From: Bacteroidales bacterium
GTDB taxonomy: Bacteria; Bacteroidota; Bacteroidia; Bacteroidales; Azobacteroidaceae
Direction: 5' to 3'
Length of the DNA stretch: 34,642 nucleotides
Assembly (NCBI GenBank): GCA_003851245.1
Contig: BHEP01000030.1
Span: 1 to 34,642 of the forward strand
The notes beneath the pieces were generated by a model. That model saw only the letters and a program-made list of their open reading frames with translations, was not told the origin of the DNA and did no database searches. Both the position numbers and the translations under genes were made by a program. The first letter of the stretch is position 1; each line of letters opens with the position of its first letter. Positions 17,811 through 25,604 of this stretch are shown here, piece by piece.

Positions 17811-17897
17811 GTACAAAGCACACAATAAAATTGCGAAATAGTTATAGGTATCAACATAAATACTCACGTCCTAGGCAGATGTGCAAGCCTCTTATCC

Positions 17898-19418
17898 TTA
17901 TTGGTGCTGAGGTCTCAAAAGATCATTGACAGTTTTTACGGGATTGAAAGTCTCTATCGGCACTTCCACAAAAATGGTATTCCAATCAGACATTGCACCA
18001 TTCCATAGGCCCGGAAGTTCGAGAGCCTGCAGCTGTTTCCCATTTTTAGACTTTATGGAAATAAAGCCTGTATTTTTATCTACAAACATTCCTAGTTCGT
18101 AGCTCTTTCCTAGGTAGTTTTTAAGAGAGCATACCAAATCTACAGGGTTGAAGTGCGTACCCGATTCAAACAGTTCTTTTTTTATTGTGTCTTTGAGATC
18201 AATTTGCGAGCTTTCCAAAATTTGCAAAGAGCTTGTTTTATCGCCATTGCTTGCTATAAAAGGACCGCCGCCAGGTTCTCCCTGGTTTTTAACCATTCCA
18301 CACACACGAATTGGTCTATCGAGTTTTGATTTTATATAGAGCACAAGTTCCACGTCTTCGAGTATTTTTGTTTCCGGATTTTTTACGCACAATTCATTTT
18401 GAAGAAATGCCAGCATCTCCACCAATTTTTCGTGGGTATACTTTCCCGTTTCAATTTGCTCAATATAGGCAAAGCATTGTTTTTGAATCTTAACCAAGAT
18501 CCCTGCAATTATTTTTTTATATATGATGGTAATTTCCTTAAAACTGTCGGGCACAATATTGTCGACGTTCTTGATGAAAACTATGTCGGCATCCAGCTCT
18601 TTTAGGTTTTCTATCAAGGCTCCATGACCTGCAGGGCGAAAAAGCAGGCTGCCATTTTCCTCTCTAAAAGGCTGATTGTTCATATCGGCGGCAATGGTAT
18701 CGGTCGACGATTTTTGTTCGCTAAAACCTACATTATATTTTACGCCCAGATCCCTTTCGTAGTGCGCCAGTTCCTTGTTTACCAGCTTTTCAAATAAGGA
18801 TCTGTGCTCTGGAGATACTGTAAAATGGAGGTTCACCTCCTTCTTTGCATTTTGGGCATAAAGTGTACCTTCTACCAAATGCTCCTCCATAGCAGTGCGT
18901 GAACCATTGCTATATTTATGAAATTTCAATAAGCCTTTGGGAAGGTATCCGTAGGAGAGTCCCGATTTTTCCAAGAGGTTTTTAGCCACAAGTTTGTATT
19001 TTCCCTCTGCAATGAGTGTCAATACATCCTTCGATTCATTTGCTAGGCAGCATTGATTGAGGTCGTCGAAAAAGGCAAAGTTTTCGATCTTACTAAAAAA
19101 AAACTTCTCGAAATCAGAGCGTGGAGACTCATAAGACGCGTCTAAAAATTCAAATACATCCTTAAACATCCTACTGGCAGCTCCTGAGGCAGGAACAAAT
19201 TTCATTACTTTTTTGCTGCCTTGCAAGTAAGTATCCCAGGCTTCTAAATATTCTGCTTGCAGGGAATGGGCGATGTTTAATATTCCTTTTTTAGTAGAGG
19301 CCGAGGCTTTTAAGGGTAAAAAAGGAAAGCCATTTTTGAAGCACGATAGCTGGTAGTGGATTTGTTCCACACTGATGTTTTTTTGCCTTAGCAATTCAAG
19401 ATCTTTGTTTGTTAACAT
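17898..19418 (-). CDS. DUF4301 family protein, possible sugar-nucleotidyltransferase relative
   Basis: A 506-residue cytosolic protein that I recognise as DUF4301. The start at 19418 (MLTNKDLELLRQKNI) fits the family and lies just after a promoter; the open frame extends 17 codons further upstream. FVPASGAASRMFK (about 72-84) resembles the glycine/arginine nucleotide-binding loop of sugar-1-phosphate nucleotidyltransferases, and FRPAGHGALIENL followed by IVFIKNVDNIVPD (about 255-285) resembles the GxG and DN segments of UDP-sugar pyrophosphorylases. This suggests a nucleotidyltransferase-like fold; it is inference, and the function is not established. It is the gene upstream of the GH3 lipoprotein and divergent from the Rel gene. 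Confidence 0.8.
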   Translation of the reverse strand: MLTNKDLELLRQKNISVEQIHYQLSCFKNGFPFLPLKASASTKKGILNIAHSLQAEYLEAWDTYLQGSKKVMKFVPASGAASRMFKDVFEFLDASYESPRSDFEKFFFSKIENFAFFDDLNQCCLANESKDVLTLIAEGKYKLVAKNLLEKSGLSYGYLPKGLLKFHKYSNGSRTAMEEHLVEGTLYAQNAKKEVNLHFTVSPEHRSLFEKLVNKELAHYERDLGVKYNVGFSEQKSSTDTIAADMNNQPFREENGSLLFRPAGHGALIENLKELDADIVFIKNVDNIVPDSFKEITIIYKKIIAGILVKIQKQCFAYIEQIETGKYTHEKLVEMLAFLQNELCVKNPETKILEDVELVLYIKSKLDRPIRVCGMVKNQGEPGGGPFIASNGDKTSSLQILESSQIDLKDTIKKELFESGTHFNPVDLVCSLKNYLGKSYELGMFVDKNTGFISIKSKNGKQLQALELPGLWNGAMSDWNTIFVEVPIETFNPVKTVNDLLRPQHQ

Positions 19419-19436
19419 GTTGCAATTGTTTTTATG

Positions 19437-19466
19437 CAAATTTATCGAAAAAATAGCAGATGCAAG
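19437..19466 (-). promoter_or_regulatory. promoter of the DUF4301 gene
   Basis: The - strand has TAAATTTG at 19437-19444 and a weak CTTG at 19463-19466, 18 bases upstream. The leader would be only about a dozen bases. Confidence 0.45.
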
Positions 19467-19474
19467 CATTATTG

Positions 19475-19505
19475 TTTGTAATTTTATGCCAAATACCTAC
19501 CCTTA
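19475..19505 (+). promoter_or_regulatory. possible promoter of the Rel gene
   Basis: TTTG at 19475-19478 lies 19 bases before TACCCTTA, a poor match to TAnnTTTG. The start codon at 19521 would be close to the transcription start. Confidence 0.3.
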
Positions 19506-19520
19506 TATAAATTGACAATA

Positions 19521-21731
19521 ATGGAGAACTTATTTTCCCCAAAGGATAAAAAAGAATTTATCAAAAAATACGGACTTTTAGTTAGGAGCTTGGGCGACAG
19601 CCTCCTTCCTGAAGACGTGAGCAAACTTAAAAAAGTTGTAGAAAAAACAGCAATAGCAGGGCACTACAAAGCAGATATTTATGGACTAAACATCTTGCTT
19701 AGAAGCATTGAGACCTCTCTCATTGTTTCTGAGGAAATAAATCTAAAAAGGGCCTCTGTATTAGGCATTTTTTTGGTGCAAGCCGTAAGCAAGGAGGTGG
19801 TGAGTCTAAAGGAGGTTGGGGCAAATTTTGGTACTGACGTGTCGGGAATTATCGCGGGACTAATGAAGGCGCAGGAGCTATATGCTAAAAATGCAGCTAT
19901 AGAGAGCGAGAATTTTAGGAATCTACTTATCTCTTTTACCGAAGATGTGAGAGTTATACTTATCATGATAGCAGACAGGCTTTATCTGATGCGCAGTGCC
20001 AAGCGCATAAAAAATGAAGAGCAAGGTCTGATGATTGCTGCCGAAGCATCGTATCTATATGCCCCATTGGCACATAGGCTGGGTTTGTACAAGATAAAAT
20101 CAGAACTTGAAGATCTTTCGCTAAAGCTACAAGACCGCGAGATGTACGATTTTATTGCGCACAAGCTCAACGAAACAAAGAGCTCTAGGGACAAATATAT
20201 TAGCGAATTTATTGCGCCAATAGAAAAGAGATTGAACTCCTTGGGTCTAAATTTTGACATCAAGGGAAGAATAAAATCCATACATTCCATACGCAATAAA
20301 CTTCTAAAGCAAAAAATAGATTTTGAATCTATATATGATTTATTTGCCATAAGGCTAGTTGCAGACACCGACATAGCAAGAGAAAAAGCCGAGTGTTGGC
20401 AAATATATTCGGTGATTGCCGACATGTATCAGCCCAATCCCAAGCGCCTCAAAGACTGGCTTTCCATACCCAAAAGCAATGGCTATGAATCTCTTCATAC
20501 CACGGTGATGGGGCAAGAAGGCCGATGGGTAGAGGTGCAGATAAGAAGTCGCCGCATGGATGCCATTGCCGAAAAAGGATTGGCTGCACACTGGAAATAC
20601 AAGGGGCTAAAGGGAGAAAGCGGATTGGACGAATGGCTCAATAGCGTTAGAGAGGTATTGGAAAATAAGGAGTCTAGCCCCAACGACTTGATGCAAGATT
20701 TCAAAATGGATCTCTACGATGATGAAATATTTGTGTTCACTCCTGCGGGCGACTTATTTAAGCTCCCCAGAAATGCCACCGTCTTGGATTTTGCCTTCGC
20801 CATACACACCAGCCTAGGTTCTCGCTGTGTTTCGGCACAAATAAAAGGAAAGAATGTTAGCATCAAACATAGATTGCAAAATGGCGATCAGGTACATATT
20901 ATCACATCGCCCAATCAGGCTCCAAAACAAGATTGGCTAAGTTTTACCCTTACTTCTAAGGCCCGAATAAAAATCAAACAGTCGCTAAAAGAAGCTGCGG
21001 CAAAACAGGTGGAATTTGCCAAAGAACTTCTTAGCAGGCGTTTTAAAAACAGGAAAATAGAGGAGGATGAGGCCGTATTGATGCGCCTTATAAAGAAAAA
21101 AGGCTATAAAACGGTGACCAATTTTTATGCCGATATTGCCAATGAGAGCCTCGATGTCAATGCCTTTATGGATCAATATGCTGAACAGCTTAAAAAAGGT
21201 AGCGACAATGCGGAGCATCATCCCGACAACCGCAGCGTAGAGGGCTTCCTTGGCATTAGTCCCAACGAAGAAATAAGCAAGCAAGAAGATGTATTACTTA
21301 TCGACAAAAATCTTACGGGCATAGAATACAAGCTTGCAAAATGCTGCAAGCCCATATATGGCGATGATATATTCGGCTTTGTATCTTCGCAAGGCTTTAA
21401 GATACACCGCCTCAACTGCCCCAATGCATCACAAATGTTTTCGCGCTATGGATATAGAATTGTTAAAGCTCGATGGTCGGGAAAATCTGAAGGACAGTAT
21501 GCCGTAAGTATAAAAGTGATAGGAAGGGACGACATATCCATAGTGACCAATATAAGCTCTGTAATATCTCGAGAATCTAGCATGACCCTCCGCTCTTTTA
21601 ATGTAGACTCGGTGGATGGGCTCTTTCAAGGCAATATTACTGTAATACTCAGCAATACCTCTGCACTAGATCTACTGATAAAGAAAATAAAAGCTGTAAA
21701 GGGAATAAAACAGGTAGAACGTATCAATTAG
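19521..21731 (+). CDS. relA: RelA/SpoT-family (p)ppGpp synthetase with degenerate hydrolase domain
   Basis: A 736-residue long Rel protein. I chose the ATG at 19521; a TTG at 19512 is also open. Order: HD-hydrolase region (about 30-180), synthetase (about 235-365), TGS (about 402-465, DEIFVFTPAGDLFKLP), conserved-cysteine region (GIEYKLAKCCKPIYGDD) and ACT (last 75 residues). The synthetase looks intact: RLKDWLSIPKSNGYESLHT and EVQIRSRRMDAIAEKGLAAHW. The hydrolase is not: the HDxxED segment is replaced by IFLVQAVSKE and DRLHNM by DRLYLM, so (p)ppGpp breakdown is unlikely. The synthetase keeps the basic RxKD loop usual in bifunctional enzymes rather than the ExDD of classic RelA. A second Rel elsewhere in the genome probably does hydrolysis. 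Its stop directly abuts the stop of pldA. Confidence 0.93.
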   Translation: MENLFSPKDKKEFIKKYGLLVRSLGDSLLPEDVSKLKKVVEKTAIAGHYKADIYGLNILLRSIETSLIVSEEINLKRASVLGIFLVQAVSKEVVSLKEVGANFGTDVSGIIAGLMKAQELYAKNAAIESENFRNLLISFTEDVRVILIMIADRLYLMRSAKRIKNEEQGLMIAAEASYLYAPLAHRLGLYKIKSELEDLSLKLQDREMYDFIAHKLNETKSSRDKYISEFIAPIEKRLNSLGLNFDIKGRIKSIHSIRNKLLKQKIDFESIYDLFAIRLVADTDIAREKAECWQIYSVIADMYQPNPKRLKDWLSIPKSNGYESLHTTVMGQEGRWVEVQIRSRRMDAIAEKGLAAHWKYKGLKGESGLDEWLNSVREVLENKESSPNDLMQDFKMDLYDDEIFVFTPAGDLFKLPRNATVLDFAFAIHTSLGSRCVSAQIKGKNVSIKHRLQNGDQVHIITSPNQAPKQDWLSFTLTSKARIKIKQSLKEAAAKQVEFAKELLSRRFKNRKIEEDEAVLMRLIKKKGYKTVTNFYADIANESLDVNAFMDQYAEQLKKGSDNAEHHPDNRSVEGFLGISPNEEISKQEDVLLIDKNLTGIEYKLAKCCKPIYGDDIFGFVSSQGFKIHRLNCPNASQMFSRYGYRIVKARWSGKSEGQYAVSIKVIGRDDISIVTNISSVISRESSMTLRSFNVDSVDGLFQGNITVILSNTSALDLLIKKIKAVKGIKQVERIN

Positions 21732-22646
21732 CTAAAAAATGGTGTCGAAACTTGGTTTTATACAAAAACCAAGTCGCAAAAAACTGTGGTGTTGTTTGTA
21801 GTCCAACAAACCCTCGCCATATCCATTATAGAACTGCGCATATAGATACTGGTTGGATCGGCTAGATACCCTATAGCCAAAGGATAGATTGATATTGGTA
21901 TTGCCTATCCCCATGCGAGGATTAATCTCTCCAGAATACCAAAAGCTACTGTTTGAGCGTACGCCATTAATACAAAATTTCCCTAAACCTCGATATTTCA
22001 ACAAGTCTTTATTTTCGCCCCCATCAACATAAGGAAGCCAGAGTTCTAAATTAAAAGATAAATAAGGATTGAAAAAATATTTTCCCGAAACGCTAAGATA
22101 ATTCCAGCTGCGCGAGTCGTCACCGTCCTTACCATTTGACTCGTGTTCGAGTTGGATAAAAGCTGAGCCTATCAATTTTTTGTTGTGTATAATATAACGT
22201 CCCAATCCAAGCCCCGGGTTGTAATTAGTATCGCGAAAGGGACTAGATTCGGCATAAATGCCCCAAAAAGATTTTTGGGTGTAGGTAAAATAAGCAAAAG
22301 TATTGAAGGGAAGTGTACTTTTAGAGAGGCGCTGACGCACACTGAGCTGAAATTTTGCATCCGAACTCTCACGGGTGGGCGTATGATTGGTGGATATGCC
22401 CGTCACAAAATAGCTATCTTCAAAAATGCCAAAAGAAGGCATTTTATCAATAATATCTATGGCCTCCTCATCGGTCATGTCAAATTGCTTGTGAATAAAT
22501 ATAGGCTCTTTTTTATACGATTCAAGAATGCTCTTGAATAGGGTATCTACATTATTTAGTATATCCTTTTTTTGGCCTTTTACCTCGCTTGCCTGCAAGC
22601 AACAAACCAACAAGATGAGACTTGATATGATTAATTTTTTTTTCAT
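21732..22646 (-). CDS. pldA: outer membrane phospholipase A
   Basis: A 304-residue phospholipase A1/A2 of the OMPLA family, a 12-strand outer membrane barrel that cleaves acyl chains from misplaced phospholipids. The signal peptide is residues 1-24 (LIISSLILLVCCLQASEVKG). The catalytic triad is visible as His168, Ser170 and Asn182 in LEHESNG and SRSWN; the 2- and 12-residue spacings equal His142, Ser144 and Asn156 of the E. coli enzyme. AESSPFRDTNYNPGLG just before it is another family hallmark. It lies 16 bases after the CYTH gene and is the last gene of a three-gene - strand run. There is zero spacing to the convergent Rel gene, whose stop it touches. Confidence 0.92.
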   Translation of the reverse strand: MKKKLIISSLILLVCCLQASEVKGQKKDILNNVDTLFKSILESYKKEPIFIHKQFDMTDEEAIDIIDKMPSFGIFEDSYFVTGISTNHTPTRESSDAKFQLSVRQRLSKSTLPFNTFAYFTYTQKSFWGIYAESSPFRDTNYNPGLGLGRYIIHNKKLIGSAFIQLEHESNGKDGDDSRSWNYLSVSGKYFFNPYLSFNLELWLPYVDGGENKDLLKYRGLGKFCINGVRSNSSFWYSGEINPRMGIGNTNINLSFGYRVSSRSNQYLYAQFYNGYGEGLLDYKQHHSFLRLGFCIKPSFDTIF

Positions 22647-22662
22647 ATTGCAAGTATTAATG

Positions 22663-23124
22663 TTAACTTAAAGAATTGAGTGCCATATAAGCATTGTAAT
22701 ATTCCTTTCTACCAGTGACCTCTTCGCCAAGCCAACTAGGTTTTTCAAAAGCCTCTTCTTCGGAGTCCAGCTCAATTTCGGCCATAATAAGACCCTCTTG
22801 TTTGCCATGAAACACATCAACTTCAAACAAGTGCCCCTTGAAATCTATATAGTGCCGCTCTTTTATAATTGCATCCGATTCACAAAGGCTTATCATCTCT
22901 TTGGCATCCTCTAGTGGAATGCTATATTCAAACTCGCATCGCGAAAAGCCATTCGCATTGGAAGGACCCTTGATGGTAATAAATGCCGCCTCACCCTTTA
23001 TTCGTAGCCTCACTGTGCGCTGGGGGCTTGCACAAAGATATGCTTGCGTAATTGCAATTGTCTTTTTTACAAAGGGCATAAAATCGCCCTTTATCAAAAA
23101 TTTTCTCTCTATTTCTATTGCCAT
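22663..23124 (-). CDS. CYTH-domain triphosphate tunnel enzyme
   Basis: A 153-residue cytosolic protein of the CYTH/TTM superfamily. The signature ExExK is EIERKFLI at residues 4-11. Further tunnel residues are visible in RTVRLRIKG, FITIKG, CEFEYSIP, FEVDVFHGKQEGL and AEIELDSEEE, and the C-terminus has WLGEEVTGRKEYYNAYM as in small bacterial TTMs. Characterised members of this size mostly hydrolyse inorganic tripolyphosphate; adenylate cyclase activity is less likely. It lies 51 bases after the Smr-domain gene and 16 before pldA, so it is probably co-transcribed with both, though the functional link is not obvious. Confidence 0.9.
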   Translation of the reverse strand: MAIEIERKFLIKGDFMPFVKKTIAITQAYLCASPQRTVRLRIKGEAAFITIKGPSNANGFSRCEFEYSIPLEDAKEMISLCESDAIIKERHYIDFKGHLFEVDVFHGKQEGLIMAEIELDSEEEAFEKPSWLGEEVTGRKEYYNAYMALNSLS

Positions 23125-23175
23125 AGTGCTTTATTAATTACCAATAAGTGATTGTAAATTAGCGAACTTAAGTTT

Positions 23176-24213
23176 TTATCTTACCATTGTTGCTCCAAAG
23201 CCATACTCCTTGAAAGAGGCATCCTGAAATGACAGATGCTTGTATTTGAGTTTTAGCTCTGTAAGCAAGGCATTTCGCAATACTCCCTCGCCCTTGCCAT
23301 GTATAAACACTATTTTTTGCCCTTTTTTTGACTTGAACTCCTCGAGCACCTCCCTCACCTTATCTAGCTGCACATTCAATATATCGGTATTGCTCATTCC
23401 TACAGTAGAATCTAGCAAGTGGTTTATGTGTAAGTCGACTTCAATAATTTCGCTTGCCCTATCTTTTTTGGGGGCAATTATTTGCTTTCTTGGCCTGTCG
23501 ATTCTCATTTTTTCTGTCATTGCCTCCTGCAGTTCTGTCGAAGACACCAAAAGCTGTCGCTCGGGACTATCCTTTAGCACCAGAGGGTATATAAGAGCAT
23601 CGTCATCAAAAAAATCATTTTCGCGGAAGCTGTGCAACTTATAAAATTTTACTCCATCTAATCGTATTTCTACACTATATGAATTTTTAAGAAGAAAGGG
23701 CTTGTCTTTTTTGAATGCTATAAATTGGAAACATAAATGCTCAATATCGTTGAGCTGCTCCTTAGAAAACTCTTCGATAAATAGGCGTGTGTTGGGTTCT
23801 ATGATACCATTAAAACGGCTTGTCCAACTCTTATTTTCCCGACTCATATAATTGCAATAGAGAAAATAATTGTTGTCGTTGATCAAAAAAGCCTCGTAGC
23901 TGCACTTCCCCAAATCTTTGATGTCGATAGGCAGAAATGCCAAAAACACGTTCAGCACATCACCTCCGGGGGTTTCTACCACCTCATAAACCTCAGGTGT
24001 TGGAAGCTCTTTTACTTGCACCATGTCGACTGCTTTTTGCGAACTGCTCTTTACCTGTGCCTGCTGCTGATTGGCAGCAATACACTCAGTAATAAGAACA
24101 GGGATTTCAAAGCCATCGGCATCTTCCACATAGACTATGTCTTTTCCCTTAAATCGGCGCACAATGCCGCCGCCAACAGCATTTAAAAAGTTAATTTTAT
24201 CTCCTATCTTCAT
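23176..24213 (-). CDS. DUF2027 protein with C-terminal Smr domain
   Basis: A 345-residue cytosolic protein. The N-terminus MKIGDKINFLNAVGGGIVRR is the usual opening of the Bacteroidota DUF2027/Smr proteins, with a small beta domain (about 1-45). A linker and a beta-rich DUF2027 domain (about 80-225) follow, then an Smr domain (about 255-345). The Smr landmarks are EVDLHINHL (in place of DLHG) and the HGxGxG loop FIHGKGEGVLRNALL, which in other Smr proteins acts as a DNA nicking or RNA endonuclease site. This suggests nucleic-acid handling, possibly ribosome collision clearance as known for other Smr proteins (inference). First gene of the run with the CYTH gene and pldA. Confidence 0.88.
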   Translation of the reverse strand: MKIGDKINFLNAVGGGIVRRFKGKDIVYVEDADGFEIPVLITECIAANQQQAQVKSSSQKAVDMVQVKELPTPEVYEVVETPGGDVLNVFLAFLPIDIKDLGKCSYEAFLINDNNYFLYCNYMSRENKSWTSRFNGIIEPNTRLFIEEFSKEQLNDIEHLCFQFIAFKKDKPFLLKNSYSVEIRLDGVKFYKLHSFRENDFFDDDALIYPLVLKDSPERQLLVSSTELQEAMTEKMRIDRPRKQIIAPKKDRASEIIEVDLHINHLLDSTVGMSNTDILNVQLDKVREVLEEFKSKKGQKIVFIHGKGEGVLRNALLTELKLKYKHLSFQDASFKEYGFGATMVR

Positions 24214-24261
24214 AAATTTTTATTTTTTTGTATGCTTATTTCAAAATTGATTTCTATTTTC

Positions 24262-24291
24262 TGCACAAAGTTGCGTATTTTTGCACAAAGT
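24262..24291 (+). promoter_or_regulatory. queA promoter with a 10-bp direct repeat
   Basis: TATTTTTG at 24276-24283 is a perfect TAnnTTTG; TTTC at 24251-24254 is 21 bases upstream. TGCACAAAGT occurs at 24262-24271 and again at 24282-24291, exactly 20 bases apart, on both sides of the -7 element. Confidence 0.5.
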
Positions 24292-24301
24292 ATGATAAGA
24301 A

Positions 24302-25519
24302 ATGAAGGATAAAATACAAAACATCAAAATACAGGACTACGACTATACTCTACCTGAGCAAAGAATAGCCAAATACCCTCTTGCAAAAAGAGATGCTTCC
24401 AAGCTCCTGCTATACAATAAGGGCAATATTTCAGAAACGCTATTTGCAGATATTGGCTCGTTTATGCCACACAAATCCCTCTTGGTATTCAACAATACTA
24501 AGGTGATACAGGCTAGGCTCATGTTTAACAAAACAACAGGGGCAGCAATAGAGATTTTTTGTTTGTCGCCCTATGAGCCTAGCGATTACAGCGATGTTTT
24601 TGCTCAGCATCACAGCTGCGTATGGCTGGCAATGCTTGGCAATCTCAAAAAATGGAAGGAGGGAAAACTTTCTAAGACACTCATTATAGAAGGAGAAGAA
24701 TTTACCCTCTGGGCAGAAAATATGGGAAAGGAAGGAGAGGCTCACAAGATAAAATTTTCGTGGAACAATGAGCGTTTTTGCTTTGCCCAGATTATAGAAA
24801 ACTTGGGAGAATTGCCCATACCACCCTACCTCAATAGGAAGACAGAAACGGAGGATTTAGAGCGGTACCAAACCATATACAGCAAGGCTAAAGGCTCTGT
24901 GGCTGCGCCCACAGCGGGACTGCATTTTACTGGCGAACTCATAGAGTCGCTAAAAAACCAGGGTGTAGCCTGCCAAGAAATATGCTTGCATGTGGGGGCA
25001 GGAACTTTTAAGCCCGTAAAATCGGTAGAGATTGGAGGACACAGCATGCACGCCGAATGCTTTACAATAGAAAAAGAGCGTTTGTCGGCAATTATTTCTC
25101 ATCTGGGCAATATCATTGCCGTAGGAACAACGGCCGTAAGAACCCTCGAAAGCTTATATTATATAGGGCTTTTGATAAATGACAATCCCGATATTTCTCA
25201 AGAAAATCTGCATGTAGACCAATGGATACCCTATGAAACTGATGCTGAACTACCCGTGGCAGATGCCTTGCAGCATATTGTGGACTATTTGCAAAGTAAG
25301 CAATTGCAATCGATTACTTGCTATACACGAATCATGATTGTGCCCAGTTTTAAGTTTAAATTGGTCAAGGGGATTATCACAAATTTTCATCAGCCTCAAA
25401 GCACGCTATTGTTGCTTATTTCGGCCTTTGTGGGCGAAGATTGGCATAGAATTTACGAGTATGCCCTGACCCACGATTTCCGATTTCTTAGCTATGGCGA
25501 TAGCTCCCTCTTAATTTAA
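24302..25519 (+). CDS. queA: S-adenosylmethionine:tRNA ribosyltransferase-isomerase
   Basis: A 405-residue cytosolic enzyme that adds the ribosyl part of S-adenosylmethionine to 7-aminomethyl-7-deazaguanine in tRNA, giving epoxyqueuosine, the next-to-last step of queuosine synthesis. Landmarks: YTLPEQRIAKYPLAKRDASKL at the N-terminus, FNNTKVIQARL, GSVAAPTAGLHFT near 198-210, HVGAGTFKPV, GTTAVRTLESL, and FHQPQSTLLLLISAFVG near the C-terminus. It is longer than the roughly 350 residues of proteobacterial QueA, mainly through an insertion before residue 160, as is usual in Bacteroidota. The ATG lies about 12 bases after the expected transcription start. The next gene follows in the same direction 85 bases downstream. 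Confidence 0.95.
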   Translation: MKDKIQNIKIQDYDYTLPEQRIAKYPLAKRDASKLLLYNKGNISETLFADIGSFMPHKSLLVFNNTKVIQARLMFNKTTGAAIEIFCLSPYEPSDYSDVFAQHHSCVWLAMLGNLKKWKEGKLSKTLIIEGEEFTLWAENMGKEGEAHKIKFSWNNERFCFAQIIENLGELPIPPYLNRKTETEDLERYQTIYSKAKGSVAAPTAGLHFTGELIESLKNQGVACQEICLHVGAGTFKPVKSVEIGGHSMHAECFTIEKERLSAIISHLGNIIAVGTTAVRTLESLYYIGLLINDNPDISQENLHVDQWIPYETDAELPVADALQHIVDYLQSKQLQSITCYTRIMIVPSFKFKLVKGIITNFHQPQSTLLLLISAFVGEDWHRIYEYALTHDFRFLSYGDSSLLI

Positions 25520-25604
25520 CAACTTGCGTATCCTTGGGCAGAGGCAACACAATAGAACACAAAAAAAACAGTTATATACTAATGATTTGGAAAGTAAAAA
25601 AATT

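Noticed and set aside
17689..17823. 45-codon N-terminal extension of the GH3 gene
   Set aside because: It would cross the promoter and inverted repeat and place the lipoprotein signal internally; the ATG at 17688 is better.
20985..21284. 99-codon - strand ORF inside the Rel gene
   Set aside because: Fully overlapped by the conserved Rel coding frame and without domain features.
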